Source of the DNA: Micrococcus flavus
GTDB lineage: Bacteria > Actinomycetota > Actinomycetes > Actinomycetales > Micrococcaceae
Assembly: GCF_014204815.1 (NCBI RefSeq)
Contig: NZ_JACHMC010000001.1
Span: 992,001 to 1,056,000 of the forward strand
Direction: 5' to 3'
DNA: 64,000 nt
The position numbers and the translations under genes are program-made. Positions 32,762 through 43,464 of this stretch are shown here, piece by piece (positions within the stretch are counted from its first letter, which is position 1; the number at the start of each line of letters is the position of its first letter). The notes under the pieces were generated by a model. The model made no database searches and was not told where the DNA came from. It was given only the letters and a program-made list of their open reading frames with translations.

Positions 32762-33847
32762 ATGGCCCTCCTGCCCTCGGGAACAATCACCCTCCGCGAC
32801 ACTCGCCGCTCGCAGACCCGCGACGTTGCCCTCGAGGCTTTCGAGATCGCCGTGAGCCCGGTCCATGCCCGGGACTCTGGGGTACCTCGGGTGCCGTTCT
32901 CATGGTTCGACGCCGTCGGGTACTGCAACGAGCTCTCCCGTACAGCCGGGATGTACGAGGCTGACACGGTCCAGGCGCGGGAGGTCGAATGGAACACCGC
33001 AGCCGACGGCTACCGCCTGCCCACCGAGGCCGAATGGGACTACTCCTGCCGCGCCGGGACCACGTCACCCACCTATGGCCCGCTCGAGGACATCGCCTGG
33101 ACCAACCTCGATCATCTCGAGGGCCTCAACTCAGGGGCTATGGGAGTGGGACGCATGCGCCGGTTGGCGTCCACGTGCCATGCGGCGGCCCAGCGCGCCG
33201 GCGAGCAGGTCACCAGCTCCGTCGACGGCGCCACCGACACCCTGCAGAAGGATCACGGCGACGTGTTCGAGGTCTTCCCCGCCGAGGTGTCCCGCCAGGT
33301 GCCGCGCCCCATCACCGCGTGGGTCCGCGCCGTGTGGGAGGGCGCCGAGATCGGCCCCGACCGCGCCTCCGCGTACCTCACCGAGGACACCAAGGGCGGC
33401 CTGTTCTACCGCTGGACCGCCCCCGCGGGCGTCACCCTGCAGGCCGGCATCGCCTACGGCCAGGGCCTGTTCTTCACGCTGTCCCGCACCTCCGAGGGCG
33501 AGTTCCCGGGCGTCGTGGCGGACCAGGGCATGGTCGTCTACTACTCCTTCGCGGAGCAGACCATGACGCTCGTCGAGCACTGGGCCGTGGGCGGCTACGT
33601 CGACTCCCCGGACAACATCACGGTCTCCCCGTGGGGCGGCGTGGTCATCGCCGAGGACGGCTCCGACTCGAACCACCTGGTGGCCTTCACCGAGCGCACC
33701 GGCTCCGTGGCGCTCGCCAAGGACCTCGCCGAGCGCGGCGAGTGGGCCGGTCCCTGCTTCGGCACGGGCGGCACCCTCGTCGCGAACGTCCAGAGCGACT
33801 GCACCTACCTGATCACCGGACCGCTGGCGCGCCACCTGGCCCGCTGA
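32762..33847 (+). pseudogene. chimera: truncated SUMF1-like domain fused in frame to PhoX-like C-terminus
   Basis: 361 codons without a stop, but two unrelated parts. Residues 1 to about 125 match the start of a formylglycine-generating-enzyme (SUMF1) domain: MALLPSGTITLRDTRRS, VPFSWFDAVGYCNELS, YRLPTEAEWDYSCRAGT. The domain ends before its GNVWEW motif and catalytic cysteines. From about residue 150 it reads as the C-terminal third of a DUF839/PhoX alkaline phosphatase: TDTLQKDHGDVFEVFP, YLTEDTKGGLFYRW, SPDNITVSPWGG, VIAEDGSDSNHL. Around the joint another frame reads GLWEWD, perhaps a trace of the lost SUMF1 part. The PhoX part has host-like GC-rich codons; the SUMF1 part does not. I call it a recombination product, probably non-functional. 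Starts at ATG 32747 or 32762. Confidence 0.7.
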
Positions 33848-33866
33848 CGCACCACCCACCGGCGCC

Positions 33867-33902
33867 ACGGCGCCCCCGTCCCGGGTGGGACGGGGGCGCC
33901 GT
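33867..33902 (+). terminator. perfect 16-bp hairpin before leuS
   Basis: ACGGCGCCCCCGTCCC (33867-33882) pairs with 33887-33902 around a GGGT loop. It lies 20 bases after the phosphatase remnant and presumably was that gene's terminator. Confidence 0.8.
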
Positions 33903-33966
33903 CGTCGTCCGGGTCCACTGCGGCGAACGGCCGCGCCGCCTCCGGCGGGGGCCGCGGGCCGGCACG

Positions 33967-33972
33967 TAGGAT
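33967..33972 (+). promoter_or_regulatory. probable -10 box for leuS
   Basis: TAGGAT followed by GG, 72 bases before the leuS start. Confidence 0.45.
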
Positions 33973-34044
33973 GGCGGGGTCCGCCCCGTGCCCGGGGCCG
34001 GGCGCCCCCACCCACCCCCTCGAGCAGCAAGGACACCGAACAGC

Positions 34045-36549
<2,505 letters not shown>

Positions 36550-36580
36550 CCCAGGCCCCCGACCGCGGAAGGAGACGGGC

Positions 36581-37552
36581 ATGGCGAGCATCGAGGCCTG
36601 GCGGGACGACGCCGTCGAACGCCTGCGGGCGCGCCGCGGCCAGCTCGTGGGTCGCGCCCGCTACGGGCTGCGCCCCCCGCGCCGGGACCGCACCGCGATC
36701 GTCACCGACTCCTCCGCGGCCCTGCCGGACGCGGTGCTCGCCCACCCCTTCGCCGCGGGCATCCGGCAGGTCCCGCTGGCCGTGATGGTCGGGGACCAGA
36801 TCCATACAGAGGGCGACGACGACCTCGCCCTCGACCTGCCGCTCGCCCTGGCCGCGGGCACGCCGGTGCGGACCTCCCGCCCCTCACCCGGGGCCTTCCG
36901 GGCCGTGTACGCCGACCTCGCCCGCGCCGGCTACGCACGGATCGTGTCCGTGCACCTGTCCGGGGAGCTCTCCGGCACGGTGGAGGCCGCGAGCCTGGCC
37001 GCGGTGGACGCGCCGTGCCCCGTCAGCGTGGTGGACTCCCGGACCGCGGGGCTCGCCCTGGGCATGGGGGTCATGGACGCCGCCGTCGAAGCCGGGTTCG
37101 GCCGCCCGGTCGACGAGGTCGTGGCGCGGGCGCGGGCGGCGGTCACCGGGTCCACCGTGCTGGTGACGATCCCCAGTCTCGAGCCGCTGCGCCGCGGCGG
37201 CCGCGTGGGCGCGGTGTCCTCCCTGCTCGGCACGCTCCTGCAGGTCCGGCCCGTGCTGTCCCTCGACGACGGCGCCCTGCACCTGGCGGACCGGCCCCGG
37301 ACCACGGCGCGGGCGATCGACCGGATGGTGGAGCTCGTGGCCGACCGCGCGGCGCGCTCGCGGCTGCGCGTGGCCGTGCACACCTACGGCGACGAGGTCG
37401 GCGCGCAGACCCTCGTGGAGCGGCTCCAGCCGCACTCGGCCACCCCCGTGCCCGCCGTCCCGCTGCCGGCCGTGCTCGCCGCCCACGTGGGCCTCGGCGC
37501 GCTGGCCGTGGTGGCCGTGCCCCTCGACCCGGACACCGCTCCGGAGGGCTGA
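36581..37552 (+). CDS. DegV family protein (fatty-acid binding)
   Basis: 323 residues. Begins with a basic segment, then the DegV fold: AIVTDSSAALPD, the VPLAVMVG strand, RTSRPSPGAFRAVY, VHLSGELSGTVEAA and SVVDSRTAGLALG. The T/S-rich and H-L-S sites are those that hold the fatty-acid carboxylate in DegV/FakB proteins, which hand fatty acids to FakA for phosphorylation. No fakA (DhaK-like) gene is next to it. The ATG at 36581 has GGAAGGAGA eight bases upstream. It lies between leuS and the competence genes, as in several Micrococcaceae. Confidence 0.88.
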   Translation: MASIEAWRDDAVERLRARRGQLVGRARYGLRPPRRDRTAIVTDSSAALPDAVLAHPFAAGIRQVPLAVMVGDQIHTEGDDDLALDLPLALAAGTPVRTSRPSPGAFRAVYADLARAGYARIVSVHLSGELSGTVEAASLAAVDAPCPVSVVDSRTAGLALGMGVMDAAVEAGFGRPVDEVVARARAAVTGSTVLVTIPSLEPLRRGGRVGAVSSLLGTLLQVRPVLSLDDGALHLADRPRTTARAIDRMVELVADRAARSRLRVAVHTYGDEVGAQTLVERLQPHSATPVPAVPLPAVLAAHVGLGALAVVAVPLDPDTAPEG

Positions 37553-37645
37553 CCACTCCTGCACAGGCGCCCCGCCCGGGCGGGGCGTCCACCGTGCCGG
37601 GTGCGGGAGGGGCGCAGGAGACGCACCGGAGCGCACGCTGGCTCC

Positions 37646-38563
37646 GTGAGCACCCCCCTCCTCGACCCGTCCCGCCCCGGCGCCCCCGCCGACCCGCCGG
37701 TCACCGCCGCCGACCTCCGTCCGGTCTCCCCGGACTGGGAGCGGCCCCCGGACCGTGCCCCACTACTGCGCTGGCGCGCCGCCGGCACGGCCCTGCTCCT
37801 CGTCCTGGTCGCCGCCGCGGCCTGGTGGGCGGTGCGCTGGCTGACCTCGCCCGTGCCGCCGTCCGTGGCGGGACCCTCCGCGGCGGCGCCGGCCGCGCCG
37901 GCCCCAGCATCACCCGGGGTTCCCGGTGTCCCGGCGGCGCCCTCCGCCGCGGCCGGCGCAGACGCCGGGGCCAGCGCAGGCACCGCAGCCTCGGCCGCGG
38001 GCTCCGACCCGGCGGCCGCAGACCCGAGCGGGCCCGCCGGTGGCCCGGGTGCGGCCACCGGTCCCGCGGTCCTCCGCGTCCACGTGGTCGGTCAGGTCCG
38101 CCGCCCCGGCGTCGTCGAGCTGACCCCCGGCGCCCGGGTGTCCGACGCGGTCGCCGCCGCCGGCGGAGCGAGCGGAGACGCACGCACCGACCGGATCAAC
38201 CTGGCCGCCCCCGTGGCCGACGGCCAACAGGTGGTGGTCCCCGACGCGGACACCGACCTCACCCCCGACACCGCCGGCCCCGGTGCGGCCGCCGATGCCG
38301 CCGCCGGGCCCGGGAGCACCGACAGCTCCACAGCCGGGGGAACCGGAGGAGCCGCGGCGGCCCCCGGCGACGACCGGGTGGACCTCAACACGGCCGACGC
38401 CGCCGCCCTCGAGACCCTCCCCGGGGTCGGCCCCGCCACCGCGGAGAAGATCATCGACCACCGTCAGTCCGTGGGCCCCTACACCGGCCTGCAGGACCTC
38501 GACGCCGTCCCCGGGATCGGCCCCGCGACCCTGGACCGGCTGGCCGACCACGTCACGTGGTGA
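37646..38563 (+). CDS. comEA: competence protein ComEA (membrane DNA receptor)
   Basis: Binds double-stranded DNA outside the membrane during natural transformation. 305 residues. A cytoplasmic N-terminus is followed by one membrane helix (AAGTALLLVLVAAAAWWAVR, about residues 49-68), a long alanine/proline linker, a SLBB domain (VHVVGQVRRPGVVELTPGA), a second linker, and paired helix-hairpin-helix motifs at the end (DLNTADAAALETLPGVGPAT and DLDAVPGIGPATLDRL). Start uncertain: GTG 37646 is nearest to a normal N-terminus, and GTG 37601 is also in frame. It is followed by comEC after 9 bases. Confidence 0.93.
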   Translation: MSTPLLDPSRPGAPADPPVTAADLRPVSPDWERPPDRAPLLRWRAAGTALLLVLVAAAAWWAVRWLTSPVPPSVAGPSAAAPAAPAPASPGVPGVPAAPSAAAGADAGASAGTAASAAGSDPAAADPSGPAGGPGAATGPAVLRVHVVGQVRRPGVVELTPGARVSDAVAAAGGASGDARTDRINLAAPVADGQQVVVPDADTDLTPDTAGPGAAADAAAGPGSTDSSTAGGTGGAAAAPGDDRVDLNTADAAALETLPGVGPATAEKIIDHRQSVGPYTGLQDLDAVPGIGPATLDRLADHVTW

Positions 38564-38572
38564 ACGGCACCC

Positions 38573-41050
38573 ATGGCCGCCCGCGCCCCCGCACCCGTCG
38601 ACGCCCGATGGGTCCCCGCCCTGCTGACCTGCCTCCTCCTGGGGCAGGCCGCGCCGACGTGGCCGTCCGGGGCCTCCGCCGTCGTCTCGGTCGGGTGCCT
38701 GGCGCTCGCGGCGGCCGCCGGACTCCGCCTGGCCCTCGGCCGCCCCCACCCGGACGGGCGACGGCGCGGACTGCTCACCGCCTGCGTCCTGGCCGGGGCC
38801 GCCGGCGCCCTTCTCGTCCAGCACGTCTCCCTCGACCGCGCGGGAGCCGAACACGTGGGCTGGCCCCAGGCGGTGGCCGACGCCCGCGCCCTCCGTCTCG
38901 AAGTCGTGCCCACGGGGGAGCCCACCGCCTCCGACGCCCGCTTCGGGCCCCGCTGGCACCAGCCCGCTCGCGTGGAACGCCTCGGCCACCCGCCCCGAAC
39001 CCTCGCCCCCGCCGTCGACGTCGTCCTCACCGGCCCCGGCACCGCCCCCACCCGCACCCCGCGCCTGTGCCTGGTCGGCGTGCCCGAGGCGCGCGACGGC
39101 ACCGTGTTCGTCGCCGCACAGGCCACCCCCACCGCCGGCGCCTGCGGGACCACCGACCCCGGGACCGACACCCCCACGACCACCGGCCGGGACGCCCTGC
39201 GCGCCGCCCTGCGCCATGCCGCCGCCGACGGCGTGGGCACCGCGCCCCAGCTCATCCCCGGCCTCGTCCTCGGGGATCGCACCGCCCAGTCCCCGGAGCT
39301 CGACCAGGCCATGAAGGACGCCGGCCTCTCCCACCTCTCCGCCGTCTCCGGGGCCAACTGCGCCCTCCTCATGGGCGCCGTCACCCTGCTCCTGCGCACC
39401 CTCCGCCTGCCCCGCGCCGCCGTCACCGCCGCCGCCCTCGGCTCCCTGGCCGTGTTCGTCGTCATCGTGGGGCCCGAACCCTCCGTGCTCCGCGCCGCCG
39501 TCATGGGCGGGCTCGGCGCGCTCGCGGTGTTCCTGGGGCGGGGTCGGCAGGCGTTCTCCCTGCTCAGCGCGGGCGCCACCGTCCTGCTCGTGGCGGCACC
39601 CTCCCTGGCCGGCGAGGTCGCCTTTCACCTCTCGCTCGCGGCCACCGCCGGGATCGTCCTCGCCGCCGCGCCGGCCGACGGGTGGCTGCACGGCCACCTC
39701 GTCCGCGTCCTGCCCGACGTGCCGGCCCGCTGGCTCTCGTCCTCCCTCGCCGTGACCGTGGCGGCGCACTTGGCGTGCCAGCCGATCCTCCTGGCCATGA
39801 CCGGCACCGTCAGCACATGGTCCGTCCCGGCGAACCTCGTCGCGGCCCCGGCCGTGGCGCCGGTGACGGTGCTGGGCACCCTCGCCGCCGCGGTCGTGCT
39901 GCCCGCTCCGGCGCTGGCCGGGGCGCTGGTGGCGGTCATCCAGTGGCCGGCGGCCTGGATCGGGGCGGTGGCCCTGACGGCCGCCGACGTTCCGGGGGCG
40001 GTCCGGCCATGGCCCGGGGGAGCCCTCGGCCTCTCCCTGGGCGTGCTGCTGACGGTGGCCACGCTGGCCGGGTTCCGGCTCGTGCTGGTCCTGGAGCGCA
40101 CCCCGCGGGCCCCGGTCCGCCGGGTCGGCCGCTCCGCCCCGCCGGCGCGGGACCGGCTGCCCGCGGGGGGAGTGCTCACCGGAGTGCTGGTGACGGCCGC
40201 CCTGGGGACGGGCGCCGCCGTCGTGGTGCCGCGTCCGGCGGGGGCAACGCCGGAGGGCTGGGCACTGGCGTTCTGCGACGTCGGCCAGGGGGACATGGCG
40301 GTGTTCCGCTCGGGCCCGGCGTCGGCCGTGGTGGTGGATGCCGGCCCGGATCCCGACGCGGCGCGGCGGTGTTTGGAGGACCTGCACGTGGAACAGGTGG
40401 ACGCCCTCCTGGTGACGCATCTGCACGCCGACCACGTCGCCGGGGCAGCCGGACTCTCGGGGGGCCTCGCGCCGGCGGAGGTGCGCCACGGGGCGTGGTC
40501 GGGCAGCGGCGGGGCCGGACGGGAGGAGCCGGGGATGCCGCCGCCGGTGGGGTCGGTGCCGCTGGCCACGGGACAGGCGGGTGCGGCGGGGCGGACCGGC
40601 TGGGAGGTGCGATGGGAGGTCCTGCTGGCAGACCCGCGGGCCGCCGAGCACAACGACGCCTCGGCCCAGCTGCTGGTCACGGTGGAGGGGGACGGGGGAG
40701 CGGTCCGCACGCTCGTCACGGGGGACATGGAGGAGGAGTCGAGCGCGGCGTGGGCGGCCGGGCGCCGGTCCGATGCCTCCCCGCCCCCGCGGGTGGACGT
40801 GCTCAAGGTGGCCCACCACGGGGCCCGCAACGGTGGCCTCGACGTCCCCGAGGCGGTGGGGGCGCGCCTGCATGTGGTGTCCGTGGGCGCGGACAACGAC
40901 TACGGCCATCCCCACCCGGTGACGATCTCCGGTCTCGAGCGGCTCGGGCCGGTGGCGCGCACCGACCTCCACGGCACCCTCGCCCTGGTGCCCGCCTCGG
41001 ACGGGTCCGTGCGTGCGGTGACCGTGCGGGCGCCGGCTGGAGCACCCTGA
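38573..41050 (+). CDS. comEC: competence protein ComEC/Rec2 (DNA uptake channel)
   Basis: Polytopic membrane protein thought to pass single-stranded DNA into the cell. 825 residues. Three hydrophobic helices at the N-terminus precede a soluble OB-like segment. The competence domain starts near AMKDAGLSHLSAVSGANCAL (about 245-264) and holds eight or more helices. The C-terminal part is a metallo-beta-lactamase-like domain with FCDVGQGDMAVF, LLVTHLHADHVAGA and KVAHHGARNGG. ComEA and ComEC together indicate the late uptake machinery; M. luteus is known to be naturally competent. The ATG is 9 bases after comEA. Confidence 0.95.
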   Translation: MAARAPAPVDARWVPALLTCLLLGQAAPTWPSGASAVVSVGCLALAAAAGLRLALGRPHPDGRRRGLLTACVLAGAAGALLVQHVSLDRAGAEHVGWPQAVADARALRLEVVPTGEPTASDARFGPRWHQPARVERLGHPPRTLAPAVDVVLTGPGTAPTRTPRLCLVGVPEARDGTVFVAAQATPTAGACGTTDPGTDTPTTTGRDALRAALRHAAADGVGTAPQLIPGLVLGDRTAQSPELDQAMKDAGLSHLSAVSGANCALLMGAVTLLLRTLRLPRAAVTAAALGSLAVFVVIVGPEPSVLRAAVMGGLGALAVFLGRGRQAFSLLSAGATVLLVAAPSLAGEVAFHLSLAATAGIVLAAAPADGWLHGHLVRVLPDVPARWLSSSLAVTVAAHLACQPILLAMTGTVSTWSVPANLVAAPAVAPVTVLGTLAAAVVLPAPALAGALVAVIQWPAAWIGAVALTAADVPGAVRPWPGGALGLSLGVLLTVATLAGFRLVLVLERTPRAPVRRVGRSAPPARDRLPAGGVLTGVLVTAALGTGAAVVVPRPAGATPEGWALAFCDVGQGDMAVFRSGPASAVVVDAGPDPDAARRCLEDLHVEQVDALLVTHLHADHVAGAAGLSGGLAPAEVRHGAWSGSGGAGREEPGMPPPVGSVPLATGQAGAAGRTGWEVRWEVLLADPRAAEHNDASAQLLVTVEGDGGAVRTLVTGDMEEESSAAWAAGRRSDASPPPRVDVLKVAHHGARNGGLDVPEAVGARLHVVSVGADNDYGHPHPVTISGLERLGPVARTDLHGTLALVPASDGSVRAVTVRAPAGAP

Positions 41051-41059
41051 CGCGCGGTG

Positions 41060-41243
41060 CGCGGGAAAACAACGTTCATTATTGACGAACAGTGTTCGGA
41101 CAGCGGATGTAGGTCTTACCCATCTAGGATTACCACCACTACATCACCACCCCAGATCAGCCTCGAAGACGGGGGTCGGAGAGCCTCCGGCACAGCCCAC
41201 CCACATCGAAGGACCGCCGGCCGCCCCGCCTAGGATGGAGACC
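41060..41243 (+). promoter_or_regulatory. AT-richer region with candidate promoters before holA
   Basis: 193 bases with no gene. TTGACG (41082-41087) and GATGTA (41106-41111) could be a promoter with an 18-base spacer. TAGGAT (41125-41130) is a second candidate -10. Imperfect dyad AACGTTC ... GAACAGTGTT (41071-41095) may be an operator. Confidence 0.4.
41231..41236 (+). promoter_or_regulatory. -10 box directly before holA, probable leaderless start
   Basis: TAGGAT ends 7 bases before the ATG at 41244. The same spacing is seen at metK and at the M20 dipeptidase. Confidence 0.5.
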
Positions 41244-42266
41244 ATGTCCGCCGCACGCAGCTCTCGTCCCTCCCGCGGTGCCCGCGGCGCCGATCCGCTC
41301 GCCTGGCGCCAGGCCCAGCCGGGGCCGTTGATGCTGCTGCGGGGCCCCGAGGACTACGCGGCCCGCTGGGTCACGGACCGGGTCCTCGCCGCGCTGCACG
41401 AGCACCACGGGTCCCTGGAGACCCACACGTTCCGGGCGGGGGAGTACCAGTCCGGCCAGCTCGCTCAGGCCGCGAGTCCGTCCCTGTTCGCCGAGCCCAC
41501 CCTCATCCGCGTGGACGGGCTCGAGTCGATGAACGACGCCTTCCTCGAGGACGCCCTCCGCCTGGTCGAGGCGGGCCCCGGCGCGGACGACGTCACCGTC
41601 CTGATGCGGCACGCCGGCGGCAACCGGGGCAAGAAGCTGATCGACGCCGTCGCGAAGGCCGGCACGGTGGTGGAGTGCCCGGCGCTGAAGCGGGACGAGG
41701 ACCGCCTCGCCCTGCTGCAGGCCGAGTTCCGGGAGGCCCGGAAGCGGATCGACGAGGACGCCGCACGCGCCCTCCTGCGGGCCGCGGGGTCCTCCCTCAC
41801 GGATCTGGCCTCGGCGTGCCGACAGCTGATCGAGGACGTGGAGGGACCCGTCACCGAGGAGGCGGTGGAGACGTACTACGGCGGTCGGGTGGAGGCCACG
41901 AGCTTCGCGGTCGCGGACGCGGCCCTGGACGGGCATGCGGCGCGGGCCGTCTCCCTCGTGCGCCACGCCCTCGCCACCGGCGTGCACCCCGTGCTGGTCA
42001 CCTCCGCGCTGGCGCTCAAGGCCCGCCAGGTGGCGCGGATGATCGACGCGCGGGCCGGCCAGGACGAGCTGGCCTCGCTCCTGGGGGTCGCGCCGTTCCA
42101 GGTGCGGTTCGTCCAACAGACGGCGCGGCACTGGAGCCCGGCGGGCATCGCGCAGGCGGTCGAGTGGATCGCCCAGGCGGACGCGGAGGTCAAGGGCGGC
42201 TCGCGCAACCCGGACTTCGCGGTCGAGCGCGCGGTGATCCGCGTGGCCGCCGCGGTGCGCCGCTGA
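41244..42266 (+). CDS. holA: DNA polymerase III delta subunit
   Basis: Clamp-loader subunit that opens the beta sliding clamp. 340 residues. The fold begins PLMLLRGPEDYAARWVTDRV, with SLFAEPTLIRVDGLESMND and VTVLMRHAGGNRGKKLIDAV in the AAA+-like domains and the helical collar at the end (LKARQVARMIDA). The N-terminal 30 residues are basic and probably disordered. The ATG at 41244 is preferred; an ATG three codons upstream (41235) overlaps the -10 box. It converges on rpsT with a shared hairpin between them. Confidence 0.92.
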   Translation: MSAARSSRPSRGARGADPLAWRQAQPGPLMLLRGPEDYAARWVTDRVLAALHEHHGSLETHTFRAGEYQSGQLAQAASPSLFAEPTLIRVDGLESMNDAFLEDALRLVEAGPGADDVTVLMRHAGGNRGKKLIDAVAKAGTVVECPALKRDEDRLALLQAEFREARKRIDEDAARALLRAAGSSLTDLASACRQLIEDVEGPVTEEAVETYYGGRVEATSFAVADAALDGHAARAVSLVRHALATGVHPVLVTSALALKARQVARMIDARAGQDELASLLGVAPFQVRFVQQTARHWSPAGIAQAVEWIAQADAEVKGGSRNPDFAVERAVIRVAAAVRR

Positions 42267-42302
42267 CCCGGCCCGCGCCCGCAGGGGCGGCGCCACCGGT
42301 AC

Positions 42303-42340
42303 GACAACGGCCCCCGACCGTGAGGTCGGGGGCCGTTGTC
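42303..42340. terminator. bidirectional 17-bp hairpin between holA and rpsT
   Basis: GACAACGGCCCCCGACC (42303-42319) pairs perfectly with 42324-42340 around GTGA. It is 36 bases after holA and 15 bases after rpsT on the other strand, so it can serve both. Confidence 0.88.
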
Positions 42341-42355
42341 GCCTGCGCGGGAGGA

Positions 42356-42622
42356 TCAGGCGGTGAGGGCCTTCACGCGCGCGGCGATGCCGGACTTGCG
42401 GTTCGCGGCGTTGTTCTTGTGGATGACGCCCTTGGAGGCGGCCTTGTCCAGCTTGCGGGAGGCGGTGCGCAGGGCGGCGACGGCGGCGTCGGCCTCGCCG
42501 GCGGCCACGGCCTTCTCGACGGCGCGGATGGCGGTCTTCAGCTCGGACTTCACCGCCACGTTGCGCTGGCGCGCCTTCTCGTTGGTGAGGATGCGCTTCT
42601 TCTGGGACTTGATGTTAGCCAA
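42356..42622 (-). CDS. rpsT: 30S ribosomal protein S20 (UUG start)
   Basis: Primary 16S rRNA-binding protein, 88 residues, the usual length. [20 protein letters not shown] at the N-terminus and [15 protein letters not shown] near the end are diagnostic. The only start codon that gives the conserved N-terminus is TTG at 42622, with GAAGGA six bases upstream. E. coli rpsT also uses UUG and is controlled at translation by its own product, so the weak start may be regulatory here too; that is inference. Confidence 0.97.
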   Translation of the reverse strand: MANIKSQKKRILTNEKARQRNVAVKSELKTAIRAVEKAVAAGEADAAVAALRTASRKLDKAASKGVIHKNNAANRKSGIAARVKALTA

Positions 42623-42842
42623 ATCGGGTCCTTCGTCTGCAGGCACGCGGAGGGGTCCGCGCGCCGGATGAACAGGGGGTCGTGGAGGGTGCCCGGGTCC
42701 GTCGACTGAGCGGCGTGGGGAACACCAGGTGTGAACGCCCCGGGGGTGCCCGTCGACCGGCGGACACAATGCGTACAACCCTACCATCCGCGGCCCGTGG
42801 AGCCGGGAGGCGGACACGCGGGTCCGCGCCCGTGGCGCAGGG

Positions 42843-43379
42843 TCAGCGCTCCCAGCCCTGGACGCGGGCGAGCGCGTCGCCCACCGCCTTGAACCGGGCA
42901 GGGTCCAGCACGCCGCCCTCGCGGCGCACCCGGGCCGGGTCCACCCGGAGCACGCGGTCCAGCTTGACCTCGGAGGGGCGACCGCGGCGGTCCCAGGGGC
43001 CGGAGCCCACGTCCACGTAGTCCGCGTCCGTGCGCACGCCGTCGTTGCGGTCCCGCGTGGTGAGCATGAGGCCCAGGAGGTGCTCGCCCTCGCGGCCCAC
43101 GAGGAGCACCGGACGGTCCTTGCCGCGGCCGTCCATCTCCTGGTACGGCACCCACGTCCACACGACCTCGCCGGGACCGGCGGCCGGGCCGGGCAGCGGC
43201 GCGTACTGCACGCGTGCACGGCCCGTGAAGTCGGGCAGCGGTGCGCCGCCGTCGTGCCGCCGGGGCGGTGCGGGACGGGCGGGGGAGTCGGGGCGGGCGC
43301 CGCGCACCTCCTGGACCGCCTTGAACAGGCGGTAGGCACGGCGGCCGAGGGACAGGGCGCGGTGGAAGTCGAAGGCCAT
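42843..43379 (-). CDS. PemK/MazF-like toxin family protein, no antitoxin
   Basis: 178 residues. The C-terminal two thirds have a PemK/MazF-like barrel: [39 protein letters not shown] and [13 protein letters not shown] basic N-terminal arm ([19 protein letters not shown]) and a proline-rich linker precede it. In MazF toxins the barrel cuts mRNA, but no antitoxin gene lies beside this one. Actinobacteria keep a similar gene next to lepA, so it may be a domesticated housekeeping member. A TAGATT box ends 7 bases before the ATG with no ribosome site, which suggests a leaderless mRNA. Confidence 0.8.
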   Translation of the reverse strand: MAFDFHRALSLGRRAYRLFKAVQEVRGARPDSPARPAPPRRHDGGAPLPDFTGRARVQYAPLPGPAAGPGEVVWTWVPYQEMDGRGKDRPVLLVGREGEHLLGLMLTTRDRNDGVRTDADYVDVGSGPWDRRGRPSEVKLDRVLRVDPARVRREGGVLDPARFKAVGDALARVQGWER

Positions 43380-43386
43380 GGCGCCG

Positions 43387-43392
43387 AATCTA
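43387..43392 (-). promoter_or_regulatory. -10 box of the PemK-like gene, probable leaderless start
   Basis: TAGATT on the minus strand, 7 bases before the ATG at 43379. Confidence 0.5.
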
Positions 43393-43464
43393 TCCGGCGC
43401 GCTCCCGCATGGAAGAATGGGCGGCCAGTGTCCCCCGCTCCCGAGTCACCACGAGGATGTGCCC

